This document shows positions 8,947 to 19,003 of a stretch of DNA of 64,000 bases, piece by piece. The DNA is from Ornithinibacillus gellani (GTDB lineage Bacteria > Bacillota > Bacilli > Bacillales > Amphibacillaceae): the NCBI RefSeq assembly GCF_003730295.1, contig NZ_QTSZ01000008.1, positions 1-64,000 on the forward strand, written 5' to 3'. Both the position numbers and the translations under genes were made by a program. The notes under the pieces are model-generated. The model made no database searches and was not told the origin of the DNA. It saw only the letters and a program-made list of their open reading frames with translations. Numbering within the stretch: position 1 is the stretch's first letter; each line of letters starts with the position of its first letter.

Positions 8947-9348
8947 ATGGTTATGATGGTAGTTGTTTTATTTCGGATACTGATTATTATATCGTTGATT
9001 TTAATAGCGTATACATGCTTTCAATACTTTCGTAATCCAGGAAGACGTTTAAATCTGGCAAAGACGACAAATGAATTCTTTTTTTTAGATGAGCCCAACA
9101 GCAGTATGAAAAATATTCAATTTGTGTACAAGGGATGTTCCTTTGAAGGTGAGAAATACCTGGGGACAACGGAAGAAGCGTTTGAAGTCGTTGATATTCA
9201 TATCGTTGTCCATAATCCAATGGAGCTTCAGGGTTTAACAAGAGAAGATTTATACTTTTTAGAACAAGAGATTCTCATTCGATATCCTTATGCGACCGTT
9301 AAATGGAAGCATCCCATTAGCAAGCTTTTGTTAACAGATGATCATTAA
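8947..9348 (+). CDS. ysdB: sigma-W regulon membrane protein YsdB
   Basis: About 133 residues: one N-terminal membrane helix (VVVLFRILIIISLILIAYTC) followed by a cytoplasmic domain. The conserved YKGCSFEGEKYLGTTEEAFEV and LTREDLYFLEQEI stretches match B. subtilis YsdB, a small protein of unknown function induced by envelope stress. GGGGAG precedes a cluster of start codons (TTG 8935, ATG 8947, 8953, 8956). I chose 8947, but 8953 is also well spaced. It lies between dut and the ytxB-like gene and is oriented opposite to both. Confidence 0.8.
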   Translation: MVMMVVVLFRILIIISLILIAYTCFQYFRNPGRRLNLAKTTNEFFFLDEPNSSMKNIQFVYKGCSFEGEKYLGTTEEAFEVVDIHIVVHNPMELQGLTREDLYFLEQEILIRYPYATVKWKHPISKLLLTDDH

Positions 9349-9407
9349 CATCCTGGAATACTATTTCACTTCCATGATTAAATGCTTAGTAGAACATGCT
9401 CCAAAAC

Positions 9408-9458
9408 GATGCAAGTAATCCACTCATACATTTGAATGTATAAGTGGATTTTTGCATC
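9408..9458 (+). terminator. ysdB terminator
   Basis: Long interrupted hairpin: outer GATGCAA/TTGCATC, inner AATCCACT..ATACATT / AATGTAT..AGTGGATT, then TTTTT on the plus strand. It sits between convergent genes. Confidence 0.75.
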
Positions 9459-9504
9459 AATGCCGAGCGTTGTTTTACTACCAGGTTATATCCAGTTCAG
9501 GCTC

Positions 9505-10077
9505 TTACGTGCTAACTTGAAAAAATTCCTTCCATTTGATAATACTTTCTTTTTTACGAAATAAATAAATACAAACACATAATAAACAAAGAAATAATGA
9601 TAGCATAATCGGGGATAAATTGGTCAATTGCTGGCCCACTGAGGTATAAATAAATGCAACTGGAATATTCGTTACAATAGAGGATTTTGTATAATCCTTA
9701 AAATTAGAGGAAATTTCTATTAAACAAAGGGATAGTAAATGAAAATGAATAAATGGAACGAGACGCAGCATTGAAATTTGTGATGCAGTCAGCTCCATTT
9801 TCTTTCCAAATAATCTTTTTCTTACATTTGTAAGCTTATGAAACGTTTTAGGTGTTCTTTGCAAGACAATATAAAAGAGAAGACTCGACAGGGTAATACC
9901 TATAATAGAGTATATCGTTCCAGCTAAGGCTCCAAACAACATTCCCCCCGAAATACAAATAAATACGACAGGAAGAAAGAATAGTGGACGCAGCAAATGA
10001 AAACTAATAAATAAGATTGGTGCCAGCAAACCGCCGTTCTCCACAAATGTAAAGATGTAACTGCCCAATAATTCCAT
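9505..10077 (-). CDS. TVP38/TMEM64 (VTT domain) membrane protein
   Basis: 190 residues, about five to six membrane helices. The VTT/SNARE-associated signature is visible as FLPVVFICISGGMLFGALAG (about residues 38-57), then GITLSSLLFYIV and, later, the LRLVPFIHFHLLS region, where the family usually has RxxPxxPxxxxN. The poor match there suggests a divergent member. AAGGAGG precedes the ATG at 10077. B. subtilis YtxB, a member of this family, lies near thrS/ytxC, so this could be its counterpart. Substrate unknown; related DedA-like proteins have been linked to lipid scrambling. Confidence 0.75.
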   Translation of the reverse strand: MELLGSYIFTFVENGGLLAPILFISFHLLRPLFFLPVVFICISGGMLFGALAGTIYSIIGITLSSLLFYIVLQRTPKTFHKLTNVRKRLFGKKMELTASQISMLRLVPFIHFHLLSLCLIEISSNFKDYTKSSIVTNIPVAFIYTSVGQQLTNLSPIMLSLFLCLLCVCIYLFRKKESIIKWKEFFQVST

Positions 10078-10142
10078 TTTTCGCCTCCTTGTCAATCATG
10101 ATGTCTACATTCACTGCTATGTATATGACAAGAGACGAGCCT

Positions 10143-10415
10143 TTATGACAAGTATATGTATAGGAAGATTGCTACTTCAATCATTCCAAGCAATGGAACC
10201 CCAATCACAAAACTACGATGCTTTGTTTTATGCCGGAATACATACATACCACAAAACACGCCCCATACACCACCACAGCAAGCGATGATCCAGAGTGTTC
10301 GCTCCCTTATTCGATATTTCTTTTTTCTTGCCCTTCTTTTATCCATCATCATGATAAAAAACCCTATGATGTTCATTGCTACAAGATAATTCATGAGTAT
10401 CGCCGATGTATTCAT
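10143..10415 (-). CDS. ysdA: DUF1294 membrane protein YsdA
   Basis: 90 residues with three hydrophobic segments and the DUF1294 pattern MDKRRARKKKYRIRERTLW followed by GGVWGVFCGMYVFRHKTKH. Position immediately downstream of rplT, same strand, matches B. subtilis ysdA. Function unknown. The many basic residues in the cytoplasmic loop and the HKTKH motif are family features. Confidence 0.88.
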   Translation of the reverse strand: MNTSAILMNYLVAMNIIGFFIMMMDKRRARKKKYRIRERTLWIIACCGGVWGVFCGMYVFRHKTKHRSFVIGVPLLGMIEVAIFLYIYLS

Positions 10416-10440
10416 GATGAAATTCCCCCAACATATAGAA

Positions 10441-10473
10441 AGACCAAATTAGCAAGCATTACTAATTTGGTCT
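10441..10473 (-). terminator. terminator after rplT
   Basis: AGACCAAATTAG (10441-10452) pairs perfectly with CTAATTTGGTCT (10462-10473). On the minus strand TTTCT follows. It ends the infC-rpmI-rplT operon and separates it from ysdA. Confidence 0.8.
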
Positions 10474-10481
10474 TATCGTCA

Positions 10482-10838
10482 TTATTTTAATGCAGCTTTT
10501 GCTTGTTCAGCAAGCTGTGCAAATGCTTTTTCATCATGCACTGCAAGATCAGAAAGCATTTTACGGTTCATTTCAATACCTGCAAGCTTCAAACCATGCA
10601 TTAGCTTGTTGTAGGAAAGATCATTCATACGTGCTGCTGCATTGATACGTGTAATCCATAGTTTGCGGAATTCACGCTTTCTTTGCTTTCTATCACGGTA
10701 TGCATATTGACCTGATTTCATTACCTGCTGTTTTGCTGTTTTAAATAAAGTTCTTTTGGAACCATAATAACCTTTAGCCAGTTTAAGAACGCGTTTACGA
10801 CGTCTGCGCGTAACTGTACCACCTTTAACACGTGCCAT
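10482..10838 (-). CDS. rplT: 50S ribosomal protein L20
   Basis: 118 residues beginning [26 protein letters not shown], typical of L20 (about 117-119 residues), which binds 23S rRNA early in large-subunit assembly. It is the last gene of infC-rpmI-rplT. In B. subtilis L20 represses this operon by acting on the infC leader, and a leader with an attenuator is visible upstream here (11825-11974). Confidence 0.98.
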   Translation of the reverse strand: MARVKGGTVTRRRRKRVLKLAKGYYGSKRTLFKTAKQQVMKSGQYAYRDRKQRKREFRKLWITRINAAARMNDLSYNKLMHGLKLAGIEMNRKMLSDLAVHDEKAFAQLAEQAKAALK

Positions 10839-10902
10839 TGAAATTACCTCCTAATACAAATTGTTTCATTGTATTTCTAAATTTTAGTATCGGCTTCCCA
10901 GC

Positions 10903-11094
10903 TTATGGAAGCATGTTTTTAATACGTCTGAAATCACCGCTGGAAACCATTCCAGATTTACGCAACTTGCGCTTTTGTTTTTGTGATTTATTTGCAAACA
11001 TGTGGCTTGTATAAGCGTGTCCACGTTTTAGTTTACCTGTACCAGTTCTTTTGAAACGTTTTTGAGAACCTTTATGGGTCTTCATTTTAGCCAT
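10903..11094 (-). CDS. rpmI: 50S ribosomal protein L35
   Basis: 63 residues starting [20 protein letters not shown], a standard L35. The start at 11094 has AAGGAGG 8 bp upstream. The frame stays open further 5' but without support. It lies between infC and rplT in the classical translation-factor operon. Confidence 0.97.
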   Translation of the reverse strand: MAKMKTHKGSQKRFKRTGTGKLKRGHAYTSHMFANKSQKQKRKLRKSGMVSSGDFRRIKNMLP

Positions 11095-11139
11095 ATTGAT
11101 TTCCTCCTTGTAAGCCTGAAATAAATAACAGTACACTTA

Positions 11140-11655
11140 TTACTTTTCAACAATTGGAGCAAGCATCATAAACATATTACGACCTTCCATTTTTGGTCTG
11201 GATTCTACCGTTGCAATGTCTTTCACTTCGTCCGCTAACCGGTCTAATACTTCTTGACCAAGTCCCTTATGCGTAATTGCTCGACCACGGAAACGGACAG
11301 ATGCCTTTACTTTATCTCCATTTTCGATGAACTTTCTGGCGTTTCTCAACTTTGTGTTAAAGTCATGATCGCCAATTCCTGGTGTAAATCGTACTTCTTT
11401 CACGTTAATAATCCGCTGTTTTTTACGAGCTTCTTTTTCTTTCTTCTGCTGTTCATAGCGGAATTTTCCGTAATCCATAATACGACCTACTGGTGGTTTC
11501 GCATTTGGTGCAACCAATACGAGGTCTAAATTTCTCGTTTGTGCAATATCCAATGCCTCTTGTCGAGACTTCACACCAAGCTGATCACCGTTTGAGTCAA
11601 TAAGACGCACTTCCCTTGCACGAATCTTTTCATTGACATTCATATCCTTGCTAAT
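11140..11655 (-). CDS. infC: translation initiation factor IF-3 (AUU start codon)
   Basis: 171 residues. IF-3 N-domain ([17 protein letters not shown]) and C-domain ([27 protein letters not shown]) are intact. It prevents subunit association and proofreads the initiator codon. GGAGGT lies 8 bp before ATT at 11653-11655, whose frame gives [14 protein letters not shown] and matches the B. subtilis N-terminus (ISKDFMVNDGIRA). The rare AUU start is known for infC in other bacteria and allows IF-3 to limit its own translation. A longer in-frame TTG start at 11703 has no ribosome site. Confidence 0.93.
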   Translation of the reverse strand: MSKDMNVNEKIRAREVRLIDSNGDQLGVKSRQEALDIAQTRNLDLVLVAPNAKPPVGRIMDYGKFRYEQQKKEKEARKKQRIINVKEVRFTPGIGDHDFNTKLRNARKFIENGDKVKASVRFRGRAITHKGLGQEVLDRLADEVKDIATVESRPKMEGRNMFMMLAPIVEK

Positions 11656-11824
11656 AGCCAGCCACCTCCGAAATATTTTCTTACTGATCTTAATGACAAG
11701 CAATCCTGCTGTACGAATGAACCATCAATCCACAACATGCTTAGAAAATCGGTTGTCACCCTAGTTTCAGCGACAGCCTTCATTGCGCGTATGTAGTAAG
11801 AAGTGTTTATACTTCTTTACTACC

Positions 11825-11974
11825 AAAAAAAATGTGAGCGCACGAGTGCACCCACATATCACGTCTTATGATAAGTAATTCAAAAGATGTTTTAAAACCA
11901 GCCAACTGCATGAACGCGTTGAACAGGTGAGAAGCGGGTGCTTCTTCTTGTCACAGATCATATTCATTTTCAAC
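11825..11974 (-). ncRNA. infC operon leader with transcription attenuator (L20-leader type)
   Basis: Between the promoter at 11981-12009 and infC lies a ~320-nt leader. On the minus strand a GC-rich hairpin, TGTGGGTGCAC / GTGCGCTCACA (11833-11856), is followed by eight T (11825-11832): an intrinsic terminator inside the leader. A second hairpin (11793-11823) follows. Position, operon and attenuator match the Firmicute L20 leader, through which excess L20 causes termination. The L20-binding fold itself was not modelled. Confidence 0.6.
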
Positions 11975-11980
11975 TTTTTA

Positions 11981-12009
11981 AATATAGCATGTGTTTCAAA
12001 TGCTGTCAA
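11981..12009 (-). promoter_or_regulatory. sigma-A promoter of infC-rpmI-rplT
   Basis: On the minus strand TTGACA (12004-12009), 17 bp, TATATT (11981-11986): near-consensus, as expected for a ribosomal operon. Confidence 0.75.
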
Positions 12010-12087
12010 CCATTTCTTTAATGTATATTAATTCGTACACATACTATTATAGCATATAAAGGTGTAAGACGAAAGGACATACAATAT

Positions 12088-12108
12088 GAGGCTGGGTATA
12101 CCAGCCTC
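12088..12108 (-). terminator. weak hairpin after thrS
   Basis: GAGGCTGG / CCAGCCTC with loop GTATA, 15 bp beyond the thrS stop. A clean T-run is missing on the minus strand, so termination efficiency is uncertain. Confidence 0.45.
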
Positions 12109-12122
12109 AATAATTCAATGCT

Positions 12123-14060
12123 TTATTTTTTTTTCGTTTTAATCTCATCTTGAATCAGCGATACAAAATCTGCAAAAGGTAACGTTTCCGATTTCTGTTG
12201 GCCATAGCGTCTAACGTTAACTGTGTTATCGTTTATCTCTTGATCTCCTAATACGAGGGAGAATGGTACTTTTTCCGTTTGAGCTTCACGTATTTTATAG
12301 CCTATTTTTTCATCACGATCATCTATATTCACGCGGATTCCTTCTTCTCTTAATGCATCTACAATCTGATTTGCATAATCCTGGTGAATCTTTGGTGATA
12401 CAGGAATTACTTTAACTTGTACAGGTGCAAGCCACACCGGGAAGGCTCCCTTATATTCTTCAAGTAGATATGCAACGAACCGCTCCATTGTTCCAACAAT
12501 TCCACGGTGGATAACAACAGGACGATGTTCCTTGCCATCTTCCCCTACATAGGTTAATTCGAATTTTTCCGCAGCTTGATAATCTAGCTGTACAGTGGAC
12601 AATGTCTCATCATGCCCAAGTGCAGTTTTCACTTGGACATCCAGCTTCGGACCGTAGAATGCTGCTTCACCAATTGCTTCTACATAAGAGAGACCCATTT
12701 CATCTAATGTTTCTTTTAAAGTGGACTGCGCTACATCCCACATCTCATCATCATCGATATATTTTTCTTTATCGTCAGGATCACGGTAAGACAATCGGAA
12801 ATAGAAATCATGGATACCAAAATCTTTATATACCCTTTGGATTAATTCCACTGCTCTTACAAATTCCTGTTTCAATTGATCAGGTCTTGCAAAAATATGC
12901 GCATCATTTAATGTCATCGCGCGTACACGTTGTAATCCTGCTAATGCACCAGACATTTCATAACGGTGCATGGTGCCTAGTTCAGCAATGCGAACTGGTA
13001 AATTACGATAGCTGTATAATTGATTTTTATATACCATCATATGATGCGGGCAGTTCATTGGACGCAGCACCAATGATTCATTATCCATTTTCATTTCAGG
13101 AAACATGTCATCCTTATAATGATCCAAATGACCACTCGTTTTGTATAAATCTATACTACCCAGTACAGGCGTATATACATGATCGTAGCCAAGTCTTTCT
13201 TCAATATCCACAATATAGCGCTCGATAATGCGACGAATTGTTGCTCCTTTCGGTAACCATAGTGGTAAACCTTGACCAACCTTTTGCGACACCGTGAAAA
13301 TTCCGAGCTCTTTGCCAAGCTTGCGATGGTCTCGCTCTTTACGCTCCTGAAGTAATTTTAAATAGTCATCGACCTGACTTTTCTTTTCAAATGCAGTTCC
13401 GTAAATACGTTGTAGCTGTTGATTATTACTATCTCCTCGCCAATAAGCTCCAGAAATGCTTAATAATTTGAATGCCTTTATTTTACTAGTGGAAGGTACA
13501 TGGACGCCACGACATAAATCAAAAAATTCACCTTGTTTATAAATGGTTACTTGCTCATCTTCAGGGATTGCATCAATCAATTCTAACTTGAGATGATCGC
13601 CAATGTCACGGAACATTTGTTTTGCTTCTTCACGTGATACCGCTATACGTTCAATATCAAGATTTTCATCGATGATACGCTGCATTTCCTTCTCAATCTT
13701 AGGCAAGTCTTCAGGTGTAATTTTATGCTCCATTTCCATGTCATAATAAAATCCTTCCTCAATGACTGGACCTACGCCAAACTGAACATCCTTGTACAAG
13801 CGTTTAACAGCCTGAGCCAATAAATGTGCAGTGGAGTGCCGCATAATCGCAATCCCTTCCGGCTGTTTATAGGTGATAATTTCAATCTTCCCACCATGTG
13901 AAAGTGGTGTTCTTAGATCCACTTCCTTGCCGTCCAATTTGATAGCCAAAGCTTGTTTTCGCAAGCCTGGTGAAATGGACTGAGCAATCTCTTCACCGGT
14001 TGTTCCATTTGGAAACCCTTTACTTGCTCCATCTGGAAACTCAATTTGAATATCTGCCAT
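12123..14060 (-). CDS. thrS: threonyl-tRNA synthetase
   Basis: 645 residues with full domain order: N-terminal TGS domain (about 1-63), second editing domain with [15 protein letters not shown] (HxxxH motif, about 75) and a conserved Cys/His pair in [12 protein letters not shown], class II catalytic core with [11 protein letters not shown] zinc/Thr site and [10 protein letters not shown] motif 2, [11 protein letters not shown] motif 3, then the anticodon-binding domain (about 540-640). It charges tRNA-Thr and edits Ser-tRNA-Thr. It has a T-box leader (14163-14420). Confidence 0.98.
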   Translation of the reverse strand: MADIQIEFPDGASKGFPNGTTGEEIAQSISPGLRKQALAIKLDGKEVDLRTPLSHGGKIEIITYKQPEGIAIMRHSTAHLLAQAVKRLYKDVQFGVGPVIEEGFYYDMEMEHKITPEDLPKIEKEMQRIIDENLDIERIAVSREEAKQMFRDIGDHLKLELIDAIPEDEQVTIYKQGEFFDLCRGVHVPSTSKIKAFKLLSISGAYWRGDSNNQQLQRIYGTAFEKKSQVDDYLKLLQERKERDHRKLGKELGIFTVSQKVGQGLPLWLPKGATIRRIIERYIVDIEERLGYDHVYTPVLGSIDLYKTSGHLDHYKDDMFPEMKMDNESLVLRPMNCPHHMMVYKNQLYSYRNLPVRIAELGTMHRYEMSGALAGLQRVRAMTLNDAHIFARPDQLKQEFVRAVELIQRVYKDFGIHDFYFRLSYRDPDDKEKYIDDDEMWDVAQSTLKETLDEMGLSYVEAIGEAAFYGPKLDVQVKTALGHDETLSTVQLDYQAAEKFELTYVGEDGKEHRPVVIHRGIVGTMERFVAYLLEEYKGAFPVWLAPVQVKVIPVSPKIHQDYANQIVDALREEGIRVNIDDRDEKIGYKIREAQTEKVPFSLVLGDQEINDNTVNVRRYGQQKSETLPFADFVSLIQDEIKTKKK

Positions 14061-14162
14061 CTGATAACACTCCTTCTATTCATTCGTTTTATTTTTCTCA
14101 AACCAGCGGTATTTACTTCACTTTGGGAGCACTACCATTGTCCGAAAGTGATTCGACATATT

Positions 14163-14420
14163 AAAAAACGCCCATCCCTCTGCTGTTTAAGCAAAGGGAC
14201 GAGCGTTGGTCACGTGGTTCCACCCTATTTTCCGCATCCATCAATAACGGATCTCAAATCCATAACGCGGATGAGACGCTGCTTTTTACTTCGTTTCGAA
14301 AGCAGGGTTCCAAGGTGGTAATTATTCGTTGTGCTGAGGAAGCTTTCACCGGGAACTTCCCTCTCTAAACAGCACGGTTTGACAAATAATCATGTCCTTG
14401 TCAGTACCTATAGTTTGTAA
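14163..14420 (-). promoter_or_regulatory. T-box leader of thrS
   Basis: Read on the minus strand, the T-box core AGGGTGGAACCACG lies at 14213-14226. It is followed by a terminator hairpin (14168-14207) with T-rich tail (14163-14168) that can be displaced by an antiterminator using the T-box. Upstream structured sequence with GGTGAAAG and a TTACCACC specifier region (around 14314-14320) offers the Thr codon ACC. Uncharged tRNA-Thr should therefore switch thrS on. It fills the gap between ytxC and thrS. Confidence 0.9.
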
Positions 14421-14471
14421 AAATAATATAAGTAATATTATAAATCAAATTTTTAATAATGCAAGCTTCTG

Positions 14472-15320
14472 CTACACTTTTCGATAATTAGGAAACGGAA
14501 ATTGATTCAATGATTGAAAGGATACCCGTTCTTGGAAGATATTTATGATGGTTAAAGTTTTGGGTTCTGAGGGATTATCCCCATAAATCTTAATTTGATT
14601 TGGAGCCATTGCCACTAATGGAGCTAGATTCATTTCACTGCTATCCAATCCAACCATATAGAGCGGTTCTTGTTGCATAAGCATGCGCAATTCCATATTA
14701 CTAAACCGTTTCCCACTTGACTTAAAGAAGGCAAATGGATCACCTTGCAAGATATGAATAACAGGAAAACCAGATTTCTTTTTCTCAATATATTCTCTCA
14801 ACATATTGATGAATGTTTGATGATCTTCTTCTCTTTTAAATTCATCAATAGCAAGTCCTACATAATGTATCAATTGATCCTTTACTACTCCTAGTCTAAA
14901 CTTCACAATGGAATCAAAATGAATGGTTTCCATCTGTTTTACATGATCCAAAAAAATATGAAATAATTGCTGCAATGGTTTTATTTCTGTTTCCGGAACC
15001 ATTGTTGTTGGCGCATCATTCTTTAGTAGCCAGTGTGTCAGCTCTAAGATCCGTTCCATCTCATCTTCATTCGTATAGTAATAACAATTTGAAATAATCT
15101 CCTCAAGCATCGGTGTTAACCGATTGACTTCGAATACATCTGCCATGGCTGTCGCAGCATGATCTTGCTTTGAGCCTGTACTCCATTCACCTGTAATTTG
15201 AATACGATTCCCCCAATCTTCATTTGTTTTCCAATTTAATTCTATTCTTTTGCTATAACTAAATAAATACTCACAAAAACCAATTGCTTCAGCATCAGAT
15301 TCAAAATATACCTCCAGCAA
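14472..15320 (-). CDS. ytxC: sporulation protein YtxC
   Basis: 282 residues, matching the YtxC family by position (dnaB-dnaI-ytxC-thrS, as in B. subtilis) and by general composition. Mostly alpha-helical, cytosolic, no membrane segment. Biochemical role unknown. The start is TTG at 15320, with AAGGGTGA six bases upstream. Confidence 0.8.
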   Translation of the reverse strand: MLEVYFESDAEAIGFCEYLFSYSKRIELNWKTNEDWGNRIQITGEWSTGSKQDHAATAMADVFEVNRLTPMLEEIISNCYYYTNEDEMERILELTHWLLKNDAPTTMVPETEIKPLQQLFHIFLDHVKQMETIHFDSIVKFRLGVVKDQLIHYVGLAIDEFKREEDHQTFINMLREYIEKKKSGFPVIHILQGDPFAFFKSSGKRFSNMELRMLMQQEPLYMVGLDSSEMNLAPLVAMAPNQIKIYGDNPSEPKTLTIINIFQERVSFQSLNQFPFPNYRKV

Positions 15321-15462
15321 ACAACATCACCCTTATCCCAAACAAACTGATACATTATATGGACAAAAAGTATAAAAAATGTGTATTCGCAGGAAAGTAA
15401 TCACTTTGTGGAAATACGACAAAATATGATTGTGGATGTAAAATTTGAAAATCATAAAATAA

Positions 15463-15495
15463 AAAACTGTGCCTCATAAAAAAAAGCACAGTTTT
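15463..15495 (-). terminator. terminator of the dnaB-dnaI operon
   Basis: AAAACTGTGC / GCACAGTTTT (15463-15472 and 15486-15495), followed on the minus strand by a T-rich tail. It separates dnaI from ytxC. Confidence 0.75.
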
Positions 15496-15506
15496 GTATG
15501 CATTCA

Positions 15507-16436
15507 TTAATCATTTTCTCTTCGATTACTTCCTTCTACAGAAACTTCACGGCTAACTTGTTTAATTCGTTCTATAATTCTCCCTGCTTTGACCTGCTCT
15601 ACGCCGTCTTTAGTCGATGCAAGCTGACTTTCTAATTGATTCAACGTGTAGTTGGAAGTGAAAAACACAGGCAAACCTTCCATCATACGATATTGCAGGA
15701 TGGAACCTAATATCTCATCGCGGAACCATGCAGATTGTAACTCCGCACCGATATCATCCAGCATAAGGACATCTGCCTTTTTAAAGAATTCTACTTTCTC
15801 ATTAATGGAATCATCCTTCAAAGAACCGCGAATTTCCCGAACCATTTCTGGCATATAAATAAGCATGGAGGAGATATTAGCTTTTTTTAATTCATTTGCC
15901 AGCGCACCAAGTAGATACGTCTTTCCGACACCGAATTTCCCATGTAGATAAAGTCCTTTACGTGGTAGCCCTGATTTTAATTGTTTTAAAAAGTTAATTA
16001 GCGCCTGAATTGCAGTTCCTCTTTCCGAGCCATCGATATCTTGAATGCTTGCCTGTAAAATATCTTTCGGCATATATAAACTTTGTATCAGCTTTTGCTG
16101 CTGCTGTTCTTTTTCATATGCAATCCGCGTATGGCACTTCTCATAAGACAAATGAATTTCCCCGCCTACTACTTGAAGAATCGGTGAATAGCCCTTCAGC
16201 ATATTAGGACAATCTTGCAACGATTTGCAACGGTCACATTGTTTAGATTGTGTCTTATATTCATATAGTTTAATAAGACTTCGATTGATTTCTTTATCGC
16301 TAATTTGTGGGTGATGGAGTAAAAATTCTTTGATATCTGGATCCTGTAGAACTTCCGCTTTTATTTTTGCATAATTTTCTTGGAAATTCTTATTTTCCGC
16401 CAACCACTTTTGTAAAGTTGATTGTACCGGTTTCAT
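15507..16436 (-). CDS. dnaI: primosomal helicase loader DnaI
   Basis: About 309 residues. The N-terminal helicase-binding domain contains a Zn-binding cluster (CDRCKSLQDCPNM, and the later Cys in YEKCHTR). The C-terminal AAA+ domain has Walker A HGKFGVGKTY and Walker B LMLDDIGAE plus sensor FFTSNYTL. It loads the DnaC replicative helicase together with DnaB and DnaD. The ATG at 16436 has GGGGTG upstream. That ribosome site overlaps the dnaB stop, so the two are coupled. Confidence 0.93.
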   Translation of the reverse strand: MKPVQSTLQKWLAENKNFQENYAKIKAEVLQDPDIKEFLLHHPQISDKEINRSLIKLYEYKTQSKQCDRCKSLQDCPNMLKGYSPILQVVGGEIHLSYEKCHTRIAYEKEQQQQKLIQSLYMPKDILQASIQDIDGSERGTAIQALINFLKQLKSGLPRKGLYLHGKFGVGKTYLLGALANELKKANISSMLIYMPEMVREIRGSLKDDSINEKVEFFKKADVLMLDDIGAELQSAWFRDEILGSILQYRMMEGLPVFFTSNYTLNQLESQLASTKDGVEQVKAGRIIERIKQVSREVSVEGSNRREND

Positions 16437-16441
16437 GCACT

Positions 16442-17812
16442 TCACCCCTGAAAATGATTATTGTTATTTTTTGCGAATTCTTGTAGTGCCGCTGCAATTT
16501 CTGCTTGTTCTTTTTCAAAGTCTATTGTCTCTTGTGAAGGAATCACCTGGTCTTTTTTATCACGATTTTTAAACCAGTCCGGAATAACTTCGGGTGCTTT
16601 TTGTTTATAATTTCGATAGGTAGATGTTTTCGTTCGTTGTTGTTTTTGGTATTTGTTTTTTTCCATTTTCGCAAACTCCATGGCTTCTTTAGCCGTTTGT
16701 AGATTTGCTCTCGACCAGTGACTAGCGATTTTTTCTAAATACGCCTTTGACAATTTCATATTGGATTGCAATAAAACATAATGAATTAACACATTCATTA
16801 CCGGAGAAGGTAGACCCTGGGAGGTCATCACCTCTCGTATGACCTTCATATCCTGTTCAGATGCTTGATTACCACTTGATAAATCTGCTAGTAATTGCCG
16901 TGGAGAAATGACTTCCAGCTGTTGAATGAGCTGTTCTTCTTTTGTACTTTCCTTTTCAATTATTGGCTTTTCGTCTGACAGATTAATTTGTTTTCTATTG
17001 AGTTTCACCACTGATTGGCCATGTTTGGACTGGAATAAATGGTGACAGGCCTCTTTAAATTCATCCACATCTAATTTATTTTCATCCGTAAGTGCCCAGA
17101 GAATGGTTTTTTCTACTTCATGGGTAGCCAAATGATATATAGACATCATTTGCGTAATAATTCGACGGTTTTCCTTTGTTAAGACAGACTGTGTTGGAAT
17201 CATACGTTGTTTCAGCATTTGTTCCATCCAGCTAAAATCAATTTGTTCGACTACAGGACCTTGATTCTTACTATAATGAGCAATAGAAGAAACCTGTTCC
17301 ATTGTAGGGTGTATCGTCGTAAAAACATCATTAAAGGCTGCGGTAATATTTTCACCTTGCTGAGGCAATTGATCCGTTTCAAATAATTCTCGTACCAATT
17401 TATATCGATCTTTACCTAGATGATGAAATAATAACTGTGATAACATCGCATCATTCAGGAAACCAGTTGGCGAAAATGGTGGCTTTATTTCATACGTAAA
17501 TAGCCGCTTCCCGTCTAGGTCTTTTTCATACGTGTTCAATAATCCAATTGCCTCAAGCTTAACCCGCGCCTCATATAGTTCATCCAAGGGAAGATATAAA
17601 TAATTCATTAAAGTATGGTGGGTTTGAATCTTATCCCCTTGTAATTCCAGTTCATGTAACAAGGTTTGATATAGCATAATTGCTTGAGAACCAATCAACG
17701 GTTGGTATAAATGAGTCAGGGACTTTATATAATGTACTGGTAAACTCCCTTTTAAACACACAGCATATCCATCTACTGGCAATATTTTTCCAATCCGTCT
17801 CATCACATTCAT
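16442..17812 (-). CDS. dnaB: replication initiation and membrane attachment protein DnaB
   Basis: 456 residues, Firmicute DnaB (not the E. coli helicase). The DnaD/DnaB-like domain (about residues 300-400) carries IHYVLLQSNMKLSKAYLEKIA and an YxxxIxxxW-like SHWSRANLQTAKEAMEFAKM. The C-terminal tail is charged. It works in helicase loading at oriC with DnaD and DnaI. It is immediately upstream of dnaI and downstream of nrdR, as in B. subtilis. Two possible ATGs (17812, 17803); both have usable ribosome sites. Confidence 0.92.
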   Translation of the reverse strand: MNVMRRIGKILPVDGYAVCLKGSLPVHYIKSLTHLYQPLIGSQAIMLYQTLLHELELQGDKIQTHHTLMNYLYLPLDELYEARVKLEAIGLLNTYEKDLDGKRLFTYEIKPPFSPTGFLNDAMLSQLLFHHLGKDRYKLVRELFETDQLPQQGENITAAFNDVFTTIHPTMEQVSSIAHYSKNQGPVVEQIDFSWMEQMLKQRMIPTQSVLTKENRRIITQMMSIYHLATHEVEKTILWALTDENKLDVDEFKEACHHLFQSKHGQSVVKLNRKQINLSDEKPIIEKESTKEEQLIQQLEVISPRQLLADLSSGNQASEQDMKVIREVMTSQGLPSPVMNVLIHYVLLQSNMKLSKAYLEKIASHWSRANLQTAKEAMEFAKMEKNKYQKQQRTKTSTYRNYKQKAPEVIPDWFKNRDKKDQVIPSQETIDFEKEQAEIAAALQEFAKNNNNHFQG

Positions 17813-17861
17813 CCTTTACCCTTCGGAGTGTTGTAAAATAAAATGAGCCTGACATTACGGC

Positions 17862-18344
17862 TCATCTAGAATTCTTTTTGCTGTCCTGATTTTCAGAATC
17901 AATTAAGTCTTTCAGTTCATCTAGAAACACACTAATATCTTTAAACTGTCGATATACTGAGGCGAAACGAACATAGGCTACTTCATCTACCTCAGACAGG
18001 CGTTTCATTACCAATTCCCCTATTTCCTTACTATCAATTTCAGACACACCACTATTTCTTATTTCTCTCTCCACTTCCATTGCCAAGGTTTCCATCGTTT
18101 CAATCGAAACAGGTCGCTTCTCACAGGATTTAATCAAACCACGGATTAATTTTTCCCGACTAAATTCCTGTCTTGCACCGTCTTTTTTTACAACAATTAA
18201 TGGTACTTCTTCAATTCTTTCAAACGTAGTAAAACGAAAACCACAACGTTCACATTCTCTTCTTCTTCTAATTGAACGGCCTTCCTCTATCGGTCTTGAG
18301 TCAAGCACCTTTGTACTTTTACATTGACAATTGGAACATCTCAT
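17862..18344 (-). CDS. nrdR: transcriptional repressor NrdR
   Basis: 160 residues from [18 protein letters not shown] zinc ribbon (Cys3, Cys6, and CERCGFRF) is followed by an ATP-cone (about 49-139). It senses (d)ATP and represses ribonucleotide reductase genes. I chose 18344 because the family always begins MRC; an ATG at 18359 would add five atypical residues. It is 49 bp upstream of dnaB. Confidence 0.95.
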   Translation of the reverse strand: MRCSNCQCKSTKVLDSRPIEEGRSIRRRRECERCGFRFTTFERIEEVPLIVVKKDGARQEFSREKLIRGLIKSCEKRPVSIETMETLAMEVEREIRNSGVSEIDSKEIGELVMKRLSEVDEVAYVRFASVYRQFKDISVFLDELKDLIDSENQDSKKNSR

Positions 18345-18373
18345 GGAATTCAACCCCATTCCTGCGTTAAAGC

Positions 18374-18760
18374 TTAACGTTTATCCAAAACTTGTAAATC
18401 TCGTCCAACTAACTCATATAAATGATGAATGACTTTTGTGCTGTAACCAAAATCAAAAGGTATGATGGATTCTGTTGTAACAGAAAAATCTATAGCCGTT
18501 TGATATGGCCGAACCATAATGACAGTTGCAACAATAAAAGCCTTTTTTCCTTTTTTTATTGTTACGCTAATTTCACCATGTTCCTTGGATACTGCGTTCA
18601 AGTTATATTTCTCCGAGCGTTCGAATAAGCTAATTAAACTTTCCATTGCTTTATCTTTTGTTGTTTTATAATATTTTGTTTGTAAAGTTTTATTCCAATG
18701 CTCATCTCTAGATTCAGCATGGTTATTAAAGTTTTTTTGTACAAAATGACGAAAAGACAT
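18374..18760 (-). CDS. conserved small cytosolic protein, function unknown
   Basis: 128 residues, [20 protein letters not shown] at the start and [19 protein letters not shown] centrally. No signal peptide or membrane segment. A homologue with very similar ends is, as far as I recall, conserved next to nrdR in other Bacillaceae and annotated only as a cytosolic protein. Same strand as nrdR with a 29-bp gap after allowing for the nrdR start, so probably co-transcribed with the replication genes. Confidence 0.7.
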   Translation of the reverse strand: MSFRHFVQKNFNNHAESRDEHWNKTLQTKYYKTTKDKAMESLISLFERSEKYNLNAVSKEHGEISVTIKKGKKAFIVATVIMVRPYQTAIDFSVTTESIIPFDFGYSTKVIHHLYELVGRDLQVLDKR

Positions 18761-19003
18761 TCTCTCAACTCCATCAATTGATTCAACTATGTATTTTCTA
18801 TATATGTTTCCTAATTGTATATTATTCTATCATGTTTTTTGTCAAATCCATAATATATTTGCGGACTTTGACGAATAAGGAAGGATTTTACTTCATTTTT
18901 AATACTTTATTTCAATTGGATACAAATGAATGAAAAGTTTTCATGTTCATGAGAAATTATCATCATTGAGTTGAGTCTGGGATACACCCAATGAAACACA
19001 ACA

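Noticed and set aside
12602-13228. 208-codon plus-strand frame inside thrS
   Set aside because: It is antisense to a clear thrS gene, has no ribosome site and shows no protein family features.
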